Source: Grimontia marina
GTDB taxonomy: Bacteria > Pseudomonadota > Gammaproteobacteria > Enterobacterales > Vibrionaceae
Reading direction: 5' to 3'
Length of the DNA: 64,000 nucleotides
Assembly (NCBI RefSeq): GCF_900060185.1
Contig: NZ_FIZY01000018.1
Coordinates: 1 to 64,000 of the forward strand
Below the pieces are notes generated by a model. That model searched no databases. It saw nothing but the letters and a program-made list of their open reading frames with translations, and was not told the DNA's origin. Position numbers and translations under genes: made by a program. Shown here piece by piece: positions 9,504-17,690 of this stretch (its first letter is position 1; each line of letters starts with the position of its first letter).

Positions 9504-10288
9504 CACTATTCGCTGATCACCTTACTCTTAGCTATCAGTCGAACACTATCGTACCCGATGTATCTTTAGCGATTAACCATGACGAAATAACCTGCATCGT
9601 GGGTGCAAATGGGTGCGGAAAATCGACATTACTCAAAGCGCTAGCAGGCATACTCAGGCCTTCTCGTGGCGAGGTAAGGCTCAATGAAACCTCCTTATCA
9701 AGATGGTCCAGAAAAGCATTGGCTAAAGAACTCGCTTTTCTACCGCAAGACCCTATAGCACCCGAAGGCATTTCAGTTTTTCAACTCGTTTCACATGGCC
9801 GATTCGCACACCAAGGGTTGCTGGGCAAAGTGTCAGAAAAGGACATAGAAGCGGTAGAGATGGCTTTGAAGCAAACAGGTATGACTGCTTACAGAGATAG
9901 GCCATTTAATAGCCTTTCAGGTGGAGAAAGACAGCGCGGTTGGATTGCGCTATGTATTGCTCAACAGGCAAAGATACTGATCTTGGATGAGCCCACAACT
10001 TACCTCGATATAGGTCATCAGTACGAAGTACTTTCACTGTTAAAAAAGATAAACCGCCAACACAAGACCACTATCATCATGGTGCTTCATGATATCAATC
10101 AGGCAAGTCAGTTCTCGGATCGTATTGTCACTATGCAAGATGGAAAAGTGATCGCTGACGACTCGCCAATTAACACCATCAATGAAGAGATGATGAACAG
10201 AGTATTTGGCGTCAAGGTGGAAATGCAAATGCATCGGGATGGAGAAAAAATCTATCCTGTGGCCATACCACTTTGCGCTGGTCAATAG
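9500..10288 (+). CDS. Siderophore ABC transporter ATPase (FepC/FecE type)
   Basis: The 262-residue ATP-binding subunit of the importer. Walker A is GANGCGKST (35-43), the signature is LSGGERQRGW, and Walker B is ILILDEPTTYLD, followed by a switch histidine in VLHDINQAS. All catalytic motifs are intact. The start overlaps the second permease stop as ATGA. It is the last gene of the transport operon; the TonB receptor begins about 160 bp downstream behind its own control sites. Confidence 0.96.
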   Translation: MTLFADHLTLSYQSNTIVPDVSLAINHDEITCIVGANGCGKSTLLKALAGILRPSRGEVRLNETSLSRWSRKALAKELAFLPQDPIAPEGISVFQLVSHGRFAHQGLLGKVSEKDIEAVEMALKQTGMTAYRDRPFNSLSGGERQRGWIALCIAQQAKILILDEPTTYLDIGHQYEVLSLLKKINRQHKTTIIMVLHDINQASQFSDRIVTMQDGKVIADDSPINTINEEMMNRVFGVKVEMQMHRDGEKIYPVAIPLCAGQ

Positions 10289-10333
10289 ACACAAACGTTC
10301 TCACCAGCGCGCTGATGGTAAAGACGCTCGGAT

Positions 10334-10371
10334 TCGGGTAACAGCAATCCTTATCGGGTAGCAGCAAACCT
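10334..10371 (+). promoter_or_regulatory. Tandem direct repeats, candidate AraC-regulator site before the receptor
   Basis: TCGGGTAACAGCAATCC (from 10334) and TCGGGTAGCAGCAAACC (from 10354) are near-identical direct repeats exactly 20 bp apart, about two helical turns. This is the geometry expected for an AraC-family protein with two helix-turn-helix motifs. The site lies about 30 bp upstream of the receptor's Fur box. The regulator at 16603 is the obvious candidate, as YbtA and PchR act on their receptor genes. Confidence 0.6.
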
Positions 10372-10397
10372 CCGCTCACTGCAGACTAGATGAATAA

Positions 10398-10412
10398 TGA
10401 GAATGATTCCCA
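10398..10412. promoter_or_regulatory. Fur box before the TonB-dependent receptor
   Basis: TGAGAATGATTCCCA matches the 7-1-7 Fur core TGATAATnATTATCA at 11 of 14 fixed positions. It lies 35 bp before the receptor ATG at 10447, as expected for an iron-repressed promoter. It would fall inside the coding region if the in-frame ATG at 10390 were used, which argues against that start. Confidence 0.65.
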
Positions 10413-10446
10413 TAACCATCTAGTCTTTGACAAGGAGTATCAAGTC

Positions 10447-12618
10447 ATGCCGCTCACCCCCTTCAGCCCGCATTTAGATAACAAACACCAGAAAAACACG
10501 AGCTTGCTTTCAAAAAAAAAGGCTATTCAAAAATCATCAATTTTGAAGAAGAGCTTACCTATTGCCTGCCTGGTTATGTTACCAATAAGTCATAGTAGTA
10601 TTGCTGCTGAGCAAGATGCACTGGAAGTCATTACCGTCACTGCTGACAAACGCAGCGCAAACAAAATGGATGTTCCCTCTAGCTTATCTGTTCAAACTGA
10701 CCAAGACCTCAAGGACGCACAAATCACTTCGATTCAAGAACTCGGTCAGCATATTCCAAACCTACATATTTTCACCTGGGGAGGAAGCCGAGAAAGCAAT
10801 ATCTTCATTCGCGGGATTGGTCCAGGGCTATTCACTGACCCAACTGTTGGTTTTTACGTCGACGGCGTGAACTATACGAACAACGGGATGTTCGATCTCG
10901 ACCTCATTGATATCGAACGAATTGAGGTTTTGCGGGGACCTCAAGGTACCTTGTATGGTGGTAATTCCCTCGCAGGTATCATCAATGTCGTCACCAATAA
11001 ACCTGACAATTTCACCGAAGGGAGAGTTTCATTTTCTGCCGACAGCCTGAATGAGAGAAAACTGAACGCTACGGTTTACACACCCATTATCGAAGACGAA
11101 CTTTTTGCAGGACTCAGCTTAGCCGGCATCCAGAGTGATGGACATATTGAAAATGTTTTTGATGGCTCAGATTACGGAAAAAAAGATGATCTATTCGCCA
11201 GAACATCACTTCGATGGATTCCATCAGATTCATTAGAAGCTAATTTCGTTATTGACTATCAGCGCCTCAGAGATGACTCCTACGCACTTGGTCTGGCCGA
11301 GTTCATCAAGAACAACCCAGAGAAAATCAATAATGATTTTAAAGGTATAGATAATCGAGATTCTGTCGGTATTTCACTGGCGGTGACAAAGAACTTTGAT
11401 GCTTTCGATTTCACGTCCATCACAGGGTGGAGAGATTGGGAGAATAAAAGTTCTGCAGATCAGGACGCGAATTCCAACCCGCTTTATGTCTTTCACTCAA
11501 AATCAGATGAAAAGCAAAAGCAGCTATCTCAGGAGCTTCGTTGGAATTCCACGACCAGTACTGAGCTCAAGTGGCTTGGTGGGCTCTACGCCTACACCAG
11601 TGAATATCGAGTGATCGGAAAAAACAATGTCGACTACACGGCCTTTGGCTATGGCGGCCCATACGTTGACATGTCTAACGTTAAAAAAGATAACTCTGGT
11701 TACGCTGCTTTTGGTCAACTTGACTACAACATCACGCCAAATATTACTCTGACAGCCGGATTGCGTCTAGATAGAGAAAAGCGTAAAGCAAACATCAACT
11801 CCAATAATCAAAGCACCACCAGTGTGGTAGTGAATGGCACAAAAGACTTCGATGTTTGGTTACCAAAAGCTGGAGCGTCTTACAGCTTTACTGACGGTTC
11901 GTTGCTTTATACATCAGTGAGCCGTGGGTACCGAGCTGGCGGTTTTGACCATCTTTATCCAAGCCAGGAAGACCCTGTTTATGATGAAGAAACGAGCACT
12001 AACTATGAGATTGGCTTCAAAACTACCCAGCTAGACAACAAGCTCGATCTCTCTGCAGCCATCTTCCTTATCGATATAAAGGATCAGCAGGTCCAGCAGC
12101 TTATTCAAAGTACTAATCAGGTACTCACAGACAATGCAGGCCGAGGCAGAAGTCAAGGTATCGAAATAGAAGCTCGATACATTCCCGCGAACAATTGGTT
12201 TATCGAACTGGGTGGAAGCTTCACTAATGCCGAGTACAAAAAGTATGAAAATTGTGACCTTCTGGGGTCGGCAGGCAATTGTGACGGTAAAAAGATGGTG
12301 AACACCCCAAATGTTACGGCAAACCTTGCAGTTCAATACAAGAAGCCGTTAACACATAGCCTAGATTTGTTTACTCGCGTCGACGCTATGCACATTGGCA
12401 AATACTACTTCAACAGCTTAAACACCCTAAAACAAGATCCTTACCAGTTAATCAATGCCAAATTGGGTATTGAAGCCTCTTCGTGGGATGCCTATTTCTG
12501 GGTAAAAAATGCCTTGGACGAAAATTACTCCACCGTGGAGTACGATTTTGGCACTGGCCCAACAGCAGAAGCGGCTGACCCAAGAAGCTTTGGCATGACC
12601 CTCACCGCTTATTACTGA
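10447..12618 (+). CDS. TonB-dependent ferric-siderophore outer-membrane receptor (FyuA-like)
   Basis: A 723-residue outer-membrane receptor that would bring the ferric siderophore into the periplasm. A long signal sequence ends near SSIAA; the TonB box LEVITVTA follows. The plug domain contains NIFIRGIGPG, VGFYVDGV and IEVLRGPQGTLYGGNSLAG, and the rest forms the beta-barrel, ending in an aromatic residue (TLTAYY). Barrel segments such as SRGYRAGGFD and AMHIGKYYF recall the FyuA/pesticin-receptor group. The start at 10447 has AAGGAG 9 nt upstream; an ATG at 10390 would place the Fur box inside the gene. The receptor lies between the import operon and the biosynthetic oxidoreductases and is probably co-expressed with them. 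Confidence 0.93.
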   Translation: MPLTPFSPHLDNKHQKNTSLLSKKKAIQKSSILKKSLPIACLVMLPISHSSIAAEQDALEVITVTADKRSANKMDVPSSLSVQTDQDLKDAQITSIQELGQHIPNLHIFTWGGSRESNIFIRGIGPGLFTDPTVGFYVDGVNYTNNGMFDLDLIDIERIEVLRGPQGTLYGGNSLAGIINVVTNKPDNFTEGRVSFSADSLNERKLNATVYTPIIEDELFAGLSLAGIQSDGHIENVFDGSDYGKKDDLFARTSLRWIPSDSLEANFVIDYQRLRDDSYALGLAEFIKNNPEKINNDFKGIDNRDSVGISLAVTKNFDAFDFTSITGWRDWENKSSADQDANSNPLYVFHSKSDEKQKQLSQELRWNSTTSTELKWLGGLYAYTSEYRVIGKNNVDYTAFGYGGPYVDMSNVKKDNSGYAAFGQLDYNITPNITLTAGLRLDREKRKANINSNNQSTTSVVVNGTKDFDVWLPKAGASYSFTDGSLLYTSVSRGYRAGGFDHLYPSQEDPVYDEETSTNYEIGFKTTQLDNKLDLSAAIFLIDIKDQQVQQLIQSTNQVLTDNAGRGRSQGIEIEARYIPANNWFIELGGSFTNAEYKKYENCDLLGSAGNCDGKKMVNTPNVTANLAVQYKKPLTHSLDLFTRVDAMHIGKYYFNSLNTLKQDPYQLINAKLGIEASSWDAYFWVKNALDENYSTVEYDFGTGPTAEAADPRSFGMTLTAYY

Positions 12619-12631
12619 TTCATTTAAATGA

Positions 12632-12655
12632 GCCCGTCACCACTGAGTGGCGGGC
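12632..12655 (+). terminator. Hairpin between receptor and oxidoreductase genes
   Basis: An imperfect stem GCCCGTCAC/GTGGCGGGC lies 13 nt after the receptor stop, without a T-run. It probably attenuates, so that the receptor is made in excess over the downstream genes. Confidence 0.4.
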
Positions 12656-12709
12656 GCTCGTTAATTCTAAATACCTGACAACAATACTTTCGCAAGGAGC
12701 TCAATAGAC

Positions 12710-13861
12710 ATGGACTTCAATCAGCAAAAACGCGATGTTTTAATTTTGGGAGGTATGGGACAGGTCGGTCAGCAGGTCATGCAATACCTGCTCGACAACA
12801 CATCCCAAAAAATTGTTGTTGCATCCCGCTCGGCCTCTCTATCAAACACCCAAACCAGTCACTTGGCGCAAAGAGTCTCGACAAAGCGTATCGATGTGTT
12901 TGATGAGCAGTCACTGAAGTCGCACTGTCAGGATTATGCACTGGTTATCTCTTGTGTCGGCCCTTCTGGCATTGTCGGAGATCGTGTTGCAAAAGCTTGT
13001 AAAGCATCAAACACGGCATTTATTGATGCAGGTGGCTATGACCCGGTATTCAAAAGCCTCAGAGAGGACGAATTTCTCACTCCTTCAAACGTCCCGCTCG
13101 TCATCAACGTAGGGCTATTACCCGGACTATCCGGTCTTTTTCCTAAATACATCCTAGAGCAGATTCGCTCAGTAGCCGATATTGATGAGATTGAACTTCA
13201 GTATGTTGGTCGTGATGCGTGGTCGTTTAATTCAGCATGGGACATCATCCATAGTCTTGGTGGCTTTGGCCATGACCGAGGTTTTGCATACCTCCAAAAT
13301 GATGAAATTTTAAGGGCACCATTCCGTCAGGCCCGAAGTGCCGTCACATTCCCAAACATCGACGAAGAAATCGGAACCATGCTTGTTTACTCGGAAGAAG
13401 CGTTGGAACTTGCAAAAGAATTCAATATCTCGCACCTTCGCGCGTTTGGAACGAATATCGGCCCAAGGGCAATGAAAGCCTGTATTTTCGCCAAGATCTT
13501 GGGGCTGTATAAGTTCCGTTCAACAACTAATTTGGCCGCAAAACTCCTTGAAAAAAGTGCCAGAAAAGACCTGGAGTCACTCTCGCCCTTCTATGGTATT
13601 CAAGTGAGTTTACTCAATAAAAAACAGTTGCAATCTCAAGCACAACTAACGCTAACAAACACCTATCAAGCGACAGGCAAAATGATAGGTATTGCCGCAA
13701 GATGTGTATTAGAAGGCCACTGCTCAAAAACAGGGGTGCTAATGCTACATCAGGCGATTGCACCATCAATATTTATGCCCTACCTGGAAGAAGAAAATAT
13801 TGCCGAATGGGGATTCAACATAGCGAACTATGATCAGCGCGTTAAGGAGAAAATCGCATGA
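12710..13861 (+). CDS. Saccharopine-dehydrogenase-like NAD(P)-binding oxidoreductase
   Basis: A 383-residue protein with an N-terminal Rossmann fold (VLILGGMGQVGQQV near residue 10) and the layout of the saccharopine dehydrogenase NADP-binding family: ISCVGPSGIVG for the cofactor loop, then FIDAGGYDP and INVGLLPGLSGLFP. It is clearly not the PchG/YbtU-type thiazolinyl imine reductase, which belongs to another family. Its place in the siderophore locus, and 4-nt overlap with a related gene, suggest that it modifies the peptide product, perhaps by reducing an imine or working on the released aldehyde. That role is inference. A Shine-Dalgarno AAGGAG lies 11 nt upstream. No separate Fur box is seen, so read-through from the receptor promoter is likely. 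Confidence 0.75.
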   Translation: MDFNQQKRDVLILGGMGQVGQQVMQYLLDNTSQKIVVASRSASLSNTQTSHLAQRVSTKRIDVFDEQSLKSHCQDYALVISCVGPSGIVGDRVAKACKASNTAFIDAGGYDPVFKSLREDEFLTPSNVPLVINVGLLPGLSGLFPKYILEQIRSVADIDEIELQYVGRDAWSFNSAWDIIHSLGGFGHDRGFAYLQNDEILRAPFRQARSAVTFPNIDEEIGTMLVYSEEALELAKEFNISHLRAFGTNIGPRAMKACIFAKILGLYKFRSTTNLAAKLLEKSARKDLESLSPFYGIQVSLLNKKQLQSQAQLTLTNTYQATGKMIGIAARCVLEGHCSKTGVLMLHQAIAPSIFMPYLEEENIAEWGFNIANYDQRVKEKIA

Positions 13862-15786
13862 CGTCATCAGCAGATAAAAAAAGAGTGATTGTGCTGGGTG
13901 GTAAAGGGGAAACGGGTTACCGCATCATTCATTTTCTTCGTTCAATGAATACTTCCTGGGAGGTTGTTGGAACATCCCGTCACGCTGCTAATTTGTCGTC
14001 TGACAATACCCCTTTACTCCCTTTCGATTTGGCCTCCCCAAAAGAAGCCATCAAAACGCTATCAACATTTGATTTGGCAATTATCGCGATTGGCCCCATG
14101 GAAAAGGTTAGAGAAAAGGCCCATCAGCTCTGCCTTGATGCCGGAATTGACTGTATTGACATCAACGACAGCATAACGGCAGCAGACAGTATATTTTCAT
14201 TGGATCAGAACGCTAAAGACCAAAATCGCCTTATCCTGACAGGAATGGGGTTTATGCCAGGGCTTTCAAGCTTGATGCTGGCTAGACTTGCAGAAGAAGA
14301 GCGCTCTTCACAGAAATATTATTCGATCCGCGCTTACATGGGAGCCGCATATGGTGGTGGAAAGGCAAGTCCACATGCCATCCTCTCTAGTTTCGAACCC
14401 TATGTATCTTGGATAAAAAATGGTAAAAGGCAAAAGTTGAAAACACCATGGAAAGATGGCAAACAACTATTTACCTTTTCTGGCCACACCAAAGCAATCA
14501 ACCTCATCCCATACTCGGCTGTAGAGAATACCGCTATCGTCTCTGAGCAGAGTAATATCTCGGACAAGATAGAAAGTCTCGATAGTCGTTACAACATTCA
14601 ATATCTGCACCAAGGTTTTGCAAGATTTTTGGCCGCTATCGCACCAAGCGAAAAGCGTAAAAACCAGCTCGCTGACATGTTTTACAAAAGCGGGCAATCC
14701 ATGAAAGAAAAGCGGGACGCTGACCCTGATACCATACTTTGGTGCTACCCTGATGATTCTCCAGAAAAAGGACTCTTACTTCATGGGATGATCTCTTCCT
14801 ATGATCTAACAGCACTTGTCGCTGCGTGCTGCGCGGAACTGTATCTTAACAATCAGTTTTCTAACACCCGTGGCGTTTTGAGTGTTGAAAGCCTGTCGAA
14901 GGCCCATAGGTATGCTTTGATAGAAGGACTCAGTGTACAAGGCGTCCACTTTAAAGAAGCGGACTTAGAGCAGTTAAAAGAAGCTGGGCTTTATTTTGGC
15001 TGGGTGGAGTGTCCGCAAAAATACGCCCAGCGAATGAAACACTATTCACGCAACTGGTATACCGCACCCAAACAACATCCTCGCATGATTCCTCTGCAAA
15101 AGATGTTTCTCTTGGAGTCGGATATTTGGGGAGCTCTTCGAAAAGAGTTTAACCCATTATCTTTTGCAGGTTTCATCGTTAAAACACTTTCTAGGTGGCG
15201 CCAACATCAAAAGATGCTGAGCGAATACTCGTCAAGCGTCGCATTGCCTCCACCTGATATTTGGGCAAAAGCGGTAAAAGATATCAGTATGTTTACATCT
15301 GGTTATTCATGCGCCAGAGACGCATTAGGGCAGGACAAAGCCTATCAGATGTATCGTAAAATGTTTCTTGAAACTGGAAAAATGGAGATGCGGTGGCTCT
15401 GGCCAGATGCGCAACAGTTTACGCTTTTGGAATCCCCTCATCACGGAGCAGTTCAATATTGGCTTGCATACCTGAAAAGTTATGCGGACCTCAATATCAT
15501 TACCCTATCATCTGAAGTGGACGAAATTGGAAATACGTTTTTTGTCATCAAAGATTGCCTTTATGCAAACCTGTTTAGCTTCCTTGGTTGCCCCGAACTT
15601 TCTCATTTAGTCCGTGAGATGGAACGGGAAGCATTCGAATACATACTGCTTTCAAATGGTGGCAGAGTTGAATGGGATGTGTTTGAGCAAGGTAACGTTT
15701 CCGCTCTCATATGCCCTTCATCTAGTGAGAACATTGTTAAACATGCTGACCCCGAAGGACAAGAATTTGCAGCGCTTCACTTGTGA
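13858..15786 (+). CDS. Two-domain protein: saccharopine-dehydrogenase-like part plus a second C-terminal domain
   Basis: A 642-residue protein. Residues 1 to about 395 repeat the fold of the preceding gene (VIVLGGKGETGYRI, IIAIGPMEKV, LTGMGFMPGLSSL), so the pair looks like an old tandem duplication. Residues about 400-642 form an extra region not in the partner: a helical stretch, then MEMRWLWPDAQQFTLLESP, a Y-W-L-A-Y-L-K segment, and DCLYANLFSFLGCPEL. The last part faintly recalls the L-2-amino-thiazoline-4-carboxylate hydrolase family, which would be notable in a thiazoline cluster, but this is a by-eye match only. The start overlaps the previous stop by 4 nt. The catalytic role is unknown. 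Confidence 0.7.
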   Translation: MTSSADKKRVIVLGGKGETGYRIIHFLRSMNTSWEVVGTSRHAANLSSDNTPLLPFDLASPKEAIKTLSTFDLAIIAIGPMEKVREKAHQLCLDAGIDCIDINDSITAADSIFSLDQNAKDQNRLILTGMGFMPGLSSLMLARLAEEERSSQKYYSIRAYMGAAYGGGKASPHAILSSFEPYVSWIKNGKRQKLKTPWKDGKQLFTFSGHTKAINLIPYSAVENTAIVSEQSNISDKIESLDSRYNIQYLHQGFARFLAAIAPSEKRKNQLADMFYKSGQSMKEKRDADPDTILWCYPDDSPEKGLLLHGMISSYDLTALVAACCAELYLNNQFSNTRGVLSVESLSKAHRYALIEGLSVQGVHFKEADLEQLKEAGLYFGWVECPQKYAQRMKHYSRNWYTAPKQHPRMIPLQKMFLLESDIWGALRKEFNPLSFAGFIVKTLSRWRQHQKMLSEYSSSVALPPPDIWAKAVKDISMFTSGYSCARDALGQDKAYQMYRKMFLETGKMEMRWLWPDAQQFTLLESPHHGAVQYWLAYLKSYADLNIITLSSEVDEIGNTFFVIKDCLYANLFSFLGCPELSHLVREMEREAFEYILLSNGGRVEWDVFEQGNVSALICPSSSENIVKHADPEGQEFAALHL

Positions 15787-16474
15787 AGCGGTTCCGACAT
15801 CAAAGATAGCGATGGTGTCGACAGACATTTGTTATGACGCCCGCTATTTGCAACGTTTGTCGTCAAGAGGAATACATTTACCTGAAAAAATGCATCACGA
15901 AGCAGTTTTAAAAAGAAAATGTGAGTTTTCTGCTGGTCGTTATTGTGCATTCTATGCCCAGAAAAATCTGGGCATAGAAATACCCAGCAAAGTCGGTATA
16001 GGCTCTAATAGAGAGCCCGTTTGGCCTTCCGGCATTGCCGGTTCTATTTCACACTGCCAAGGTAAAGCTGTTGCCGTGGCTGCTTATCAGTCCGACTGCA
16101 AATATCTCGGAGTAGATATTGAACCTCTCATAAAGCCCCAAACTTGTTCCCAGATATGGGATAGCATCCTTTGCGAAGACGAATTCAAATACCGTTACCA
16201 CTTTTTAAACGAAGAGTTGTTTCTCACCACTATTTTCTCGGCAAAGGAATCTCTTTACAAAGCAATATTTCCATATATCAATGTGATAGCTTCTTTTGAC
16301 ACCGCGAAATTGACAGGTGTAGACCCTAGTTCTCGAGTTCTCTATCTTTCATTGAGCCGTTCTTTCAACGCCACACTGCAGCATGGATGCACTTTTCCAA
16401 TCGGTTATCAAATGTTCACAGATAAAGTCATACTCACGTTAGTCCGTTGTAACACGAAGACTATTGGCGTCTAG
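15743..16474 (+). CDS. 4'-Phosphopantetheinyl transferase (EntD/Sfp type)
   Basis: This enzyme activates the NRPS carrier domains by attaching phosphopantetheine from CoA. Family motifs are clear: EPVWPSGIAGSISHCQG, LGVDIEPL with the magnesium-binding acidic pair, and FSAKESLYKA. The best start is uncertain. The open frame extends back to 15614 inside the preceding gene. The ATG at 15743 (243 residues, overlapping the upstream gene by 44 nt) keeps the first strand, SKIAMVSTDICYDA, which lines up with the EntD N-terminus. An ATG at 15812 (220 residues) avoids overlap but clips that strand. A dedicated transferase supports a self-contained siderophore locus. Confidence 0.9.
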   Translation: MLTPKDKNLQRFTCEAVPTSKIAMVSTDICYDARYLQRLSSRGIHLPEKMHHEAVLKRKCEFSAGRYCAFYAQKNLGIEIPSKVGIGSNREPVWPSGIAGSISHCQGKAVAVAAYQSDCKYLGVDIEPLIKPQTCSQIWDSILCEDEFKYRYHFLNEELFLTTIFSAKESLYKAIFPYINVIASFDTAKLTGVDPSSRVLYLSLSRSFNATLQHGCTFPIGYQMFTDKVILTLVRCNTKTIGV

Positions 16475-16502
16475 GGGCTAAGAAGCCAACTTTTCACACA
16501 AG

Positions 16503-16517
16503 TGATAATGATTATCA
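16503..16517. promoter_or_regulatory. Perfect Fur box before the AraC regulator
   Basis: TGATAATGATTATCA is an exact 7-1-7 inverted repeat identical to the Fur core consensus. It is 85 bp before the regulator start, so iron-replete Fur should repress the regulator and, through it, the cluster. Confidence 0.9.
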
Positions 16518-16602
16518 TTTTTTTTAATGTAATATGTACTGAGAATAAAAGCGAATATGCGAATAGAAACAAGCTAGGTCAACTACACAAAGGAAAAGGC
16601 AA

Positions 16603-17520
16603 ATGAGTTCGGTTAGTCATCTCTTGAAAGAGAGGGATGTGACAGAAAAACATCATCAAGAGGAAGAAGAATCAGTTAATTTCGTCGAGGTAATGTCAGG
16701 CCTCGCTGTATGTATTTCGCGCTCAGACGCACCTTCAACACCTTGCACTTTCCCTGGGGACAGCGAATACGTTCACTTAAATTGCCTACTACAGGGAGAG
16801 TTTAAGGCCCGAGTCCGTAACATCAACATTCATCTGCGGGAAGGTGAGGTCACCATAGGTTTTTCTGATGGCGAAGAGTTTCATATGCCACGGCCAACCG
16901 AGTTTTGTAATCTAGCTGTTATGATTACTCCTAAACTCCTTCAGGAAATTGCGGGTGAACAGCTACTCCAGGATAGCTGGTGGAGTGATACTTCTTTCTT
17001 CGTTAAAGCTGTTGGAAAAAATCCCAAAATAGTTTCGGCCGCCCTGAATATTGCCACACTAATGAATGAGTCCCCCCAAAGAAAGTTACTACTTCACGCG
17101 GCGGTACTTAGCTACATTCATTGGAGTCTCGAAGCCTGTAATGACCCAGTTTGCCATTGCAGTTTCAATAATAGGGAAAAGCATCAGTTAGAAGCAGCCA
17201 AGCGTTATTTGTTGAGAGATTTAAGCGAGCCCCCTACGATTGCAGAAATAGCCAGCTTAGTTGGCCTGAACCAATGCAAGTTAAAACGTGGCTTTAAAAT
17301 CTTATTTAATACAAGTATTTATGCATGCTTCCAACAAGAGCGGATGAAGAAAGCGCTCGAACTATTAAGGCAATCAAACGTCACCGAAACGGCCGTTACC
17401 CTTGGCTACAGTAACGTCAGTCATTTCAGTGCCGCCTTCAAGAAACAGTTCAGCATTTTACCTAAAGATGCGCGGAGAGAACTTCTGGCTAATGGAGAAA
17501 ATAAATCAGCTCTACCATAA
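16603..17520 (+). CDS. AraC-family transcriptional regulator of siderophore genes (PchR/YbtA-like)
   Basis: A 305-residue regulator. The N-terminal part is a ligand-sensing region with a beta-rich stretch (VHLNCLLQGEFKARV, NINIHLREGEVTIGF). The C-terminal 100 residues hold two helix-turn-helix motifs: IAEIASLVGLNQCKLKRGFK and the second with AVTLGYSNVSHFSAAFKKQF. This layout is that of PchR and YbtA, which bind the ferric siderophore and then switch on the receptor and biosynthesis genes. A perfect Fur box upstream gives iron control of the regulator itself. Likely targets are the TCGGGTA repeats before the receptor and the transporter. The gene ends the cluster; a strong hairpin follows. Confidence 0.92.
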   Translation: MSSVSHLLKERDVTEKHHQEEEESVNFVEVMSGLAVCISRSDAPSTPCTFPGDSEYVHLNCLLQGEFKARVRNINIHLREGEVTIGFSDGEEFHMPRPTEFCNLAVMITPKLLQEIAGEQLLQDSWWSDTSFFVKAVGKNPKIVSAALNIATLMNESPQRKLLLHAAVLSYIHWSLEACNDPVCHCSFNNREKHQLEAAKRYLLRDLSEPPTIAEIASLVGLNQCKLKRGFKILFNTSIYACFQQERMKKALELLRQSNVTETAVTLGYSNVSHFSAAFKKQFSILPKDARRELLANGENKSALP

Positions 17521-17630
17521 ACACTGATAAGTAGATATGGCAGTTTATCGCTATGAGCTGTTCTTAAAAAGCAGAAGCGAAGCCAGTTGCGAGCTGAAAT
17601 TTTCGTTCATCTTATTGGCTAGCCCGATAA

Positions 17631-17657
17631 AAAGCACCTCATGAACTGAGGTGCTTT
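17631..17657. terminator. Bidirectional terminator between AraC gene and phospholipase D gene
   Basis: Perfect 11-bp stem AAAGCACCTCA/TGAGGTGCTTT with a 5-nt loop, A/T-rich on both sides, between two convergent genes. Confidence 0.85.
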
Positions 17658-17690
17658 AGGTGTTGAATTTGATCCCATGTAGAAACAACA

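Noticed and set aside
15614-15742. Upstream extension of the phosphopantetheinyl transferase
   Set aside because: It lies inside the preceding gene and adds residues with no match to the EntD N-terminus.
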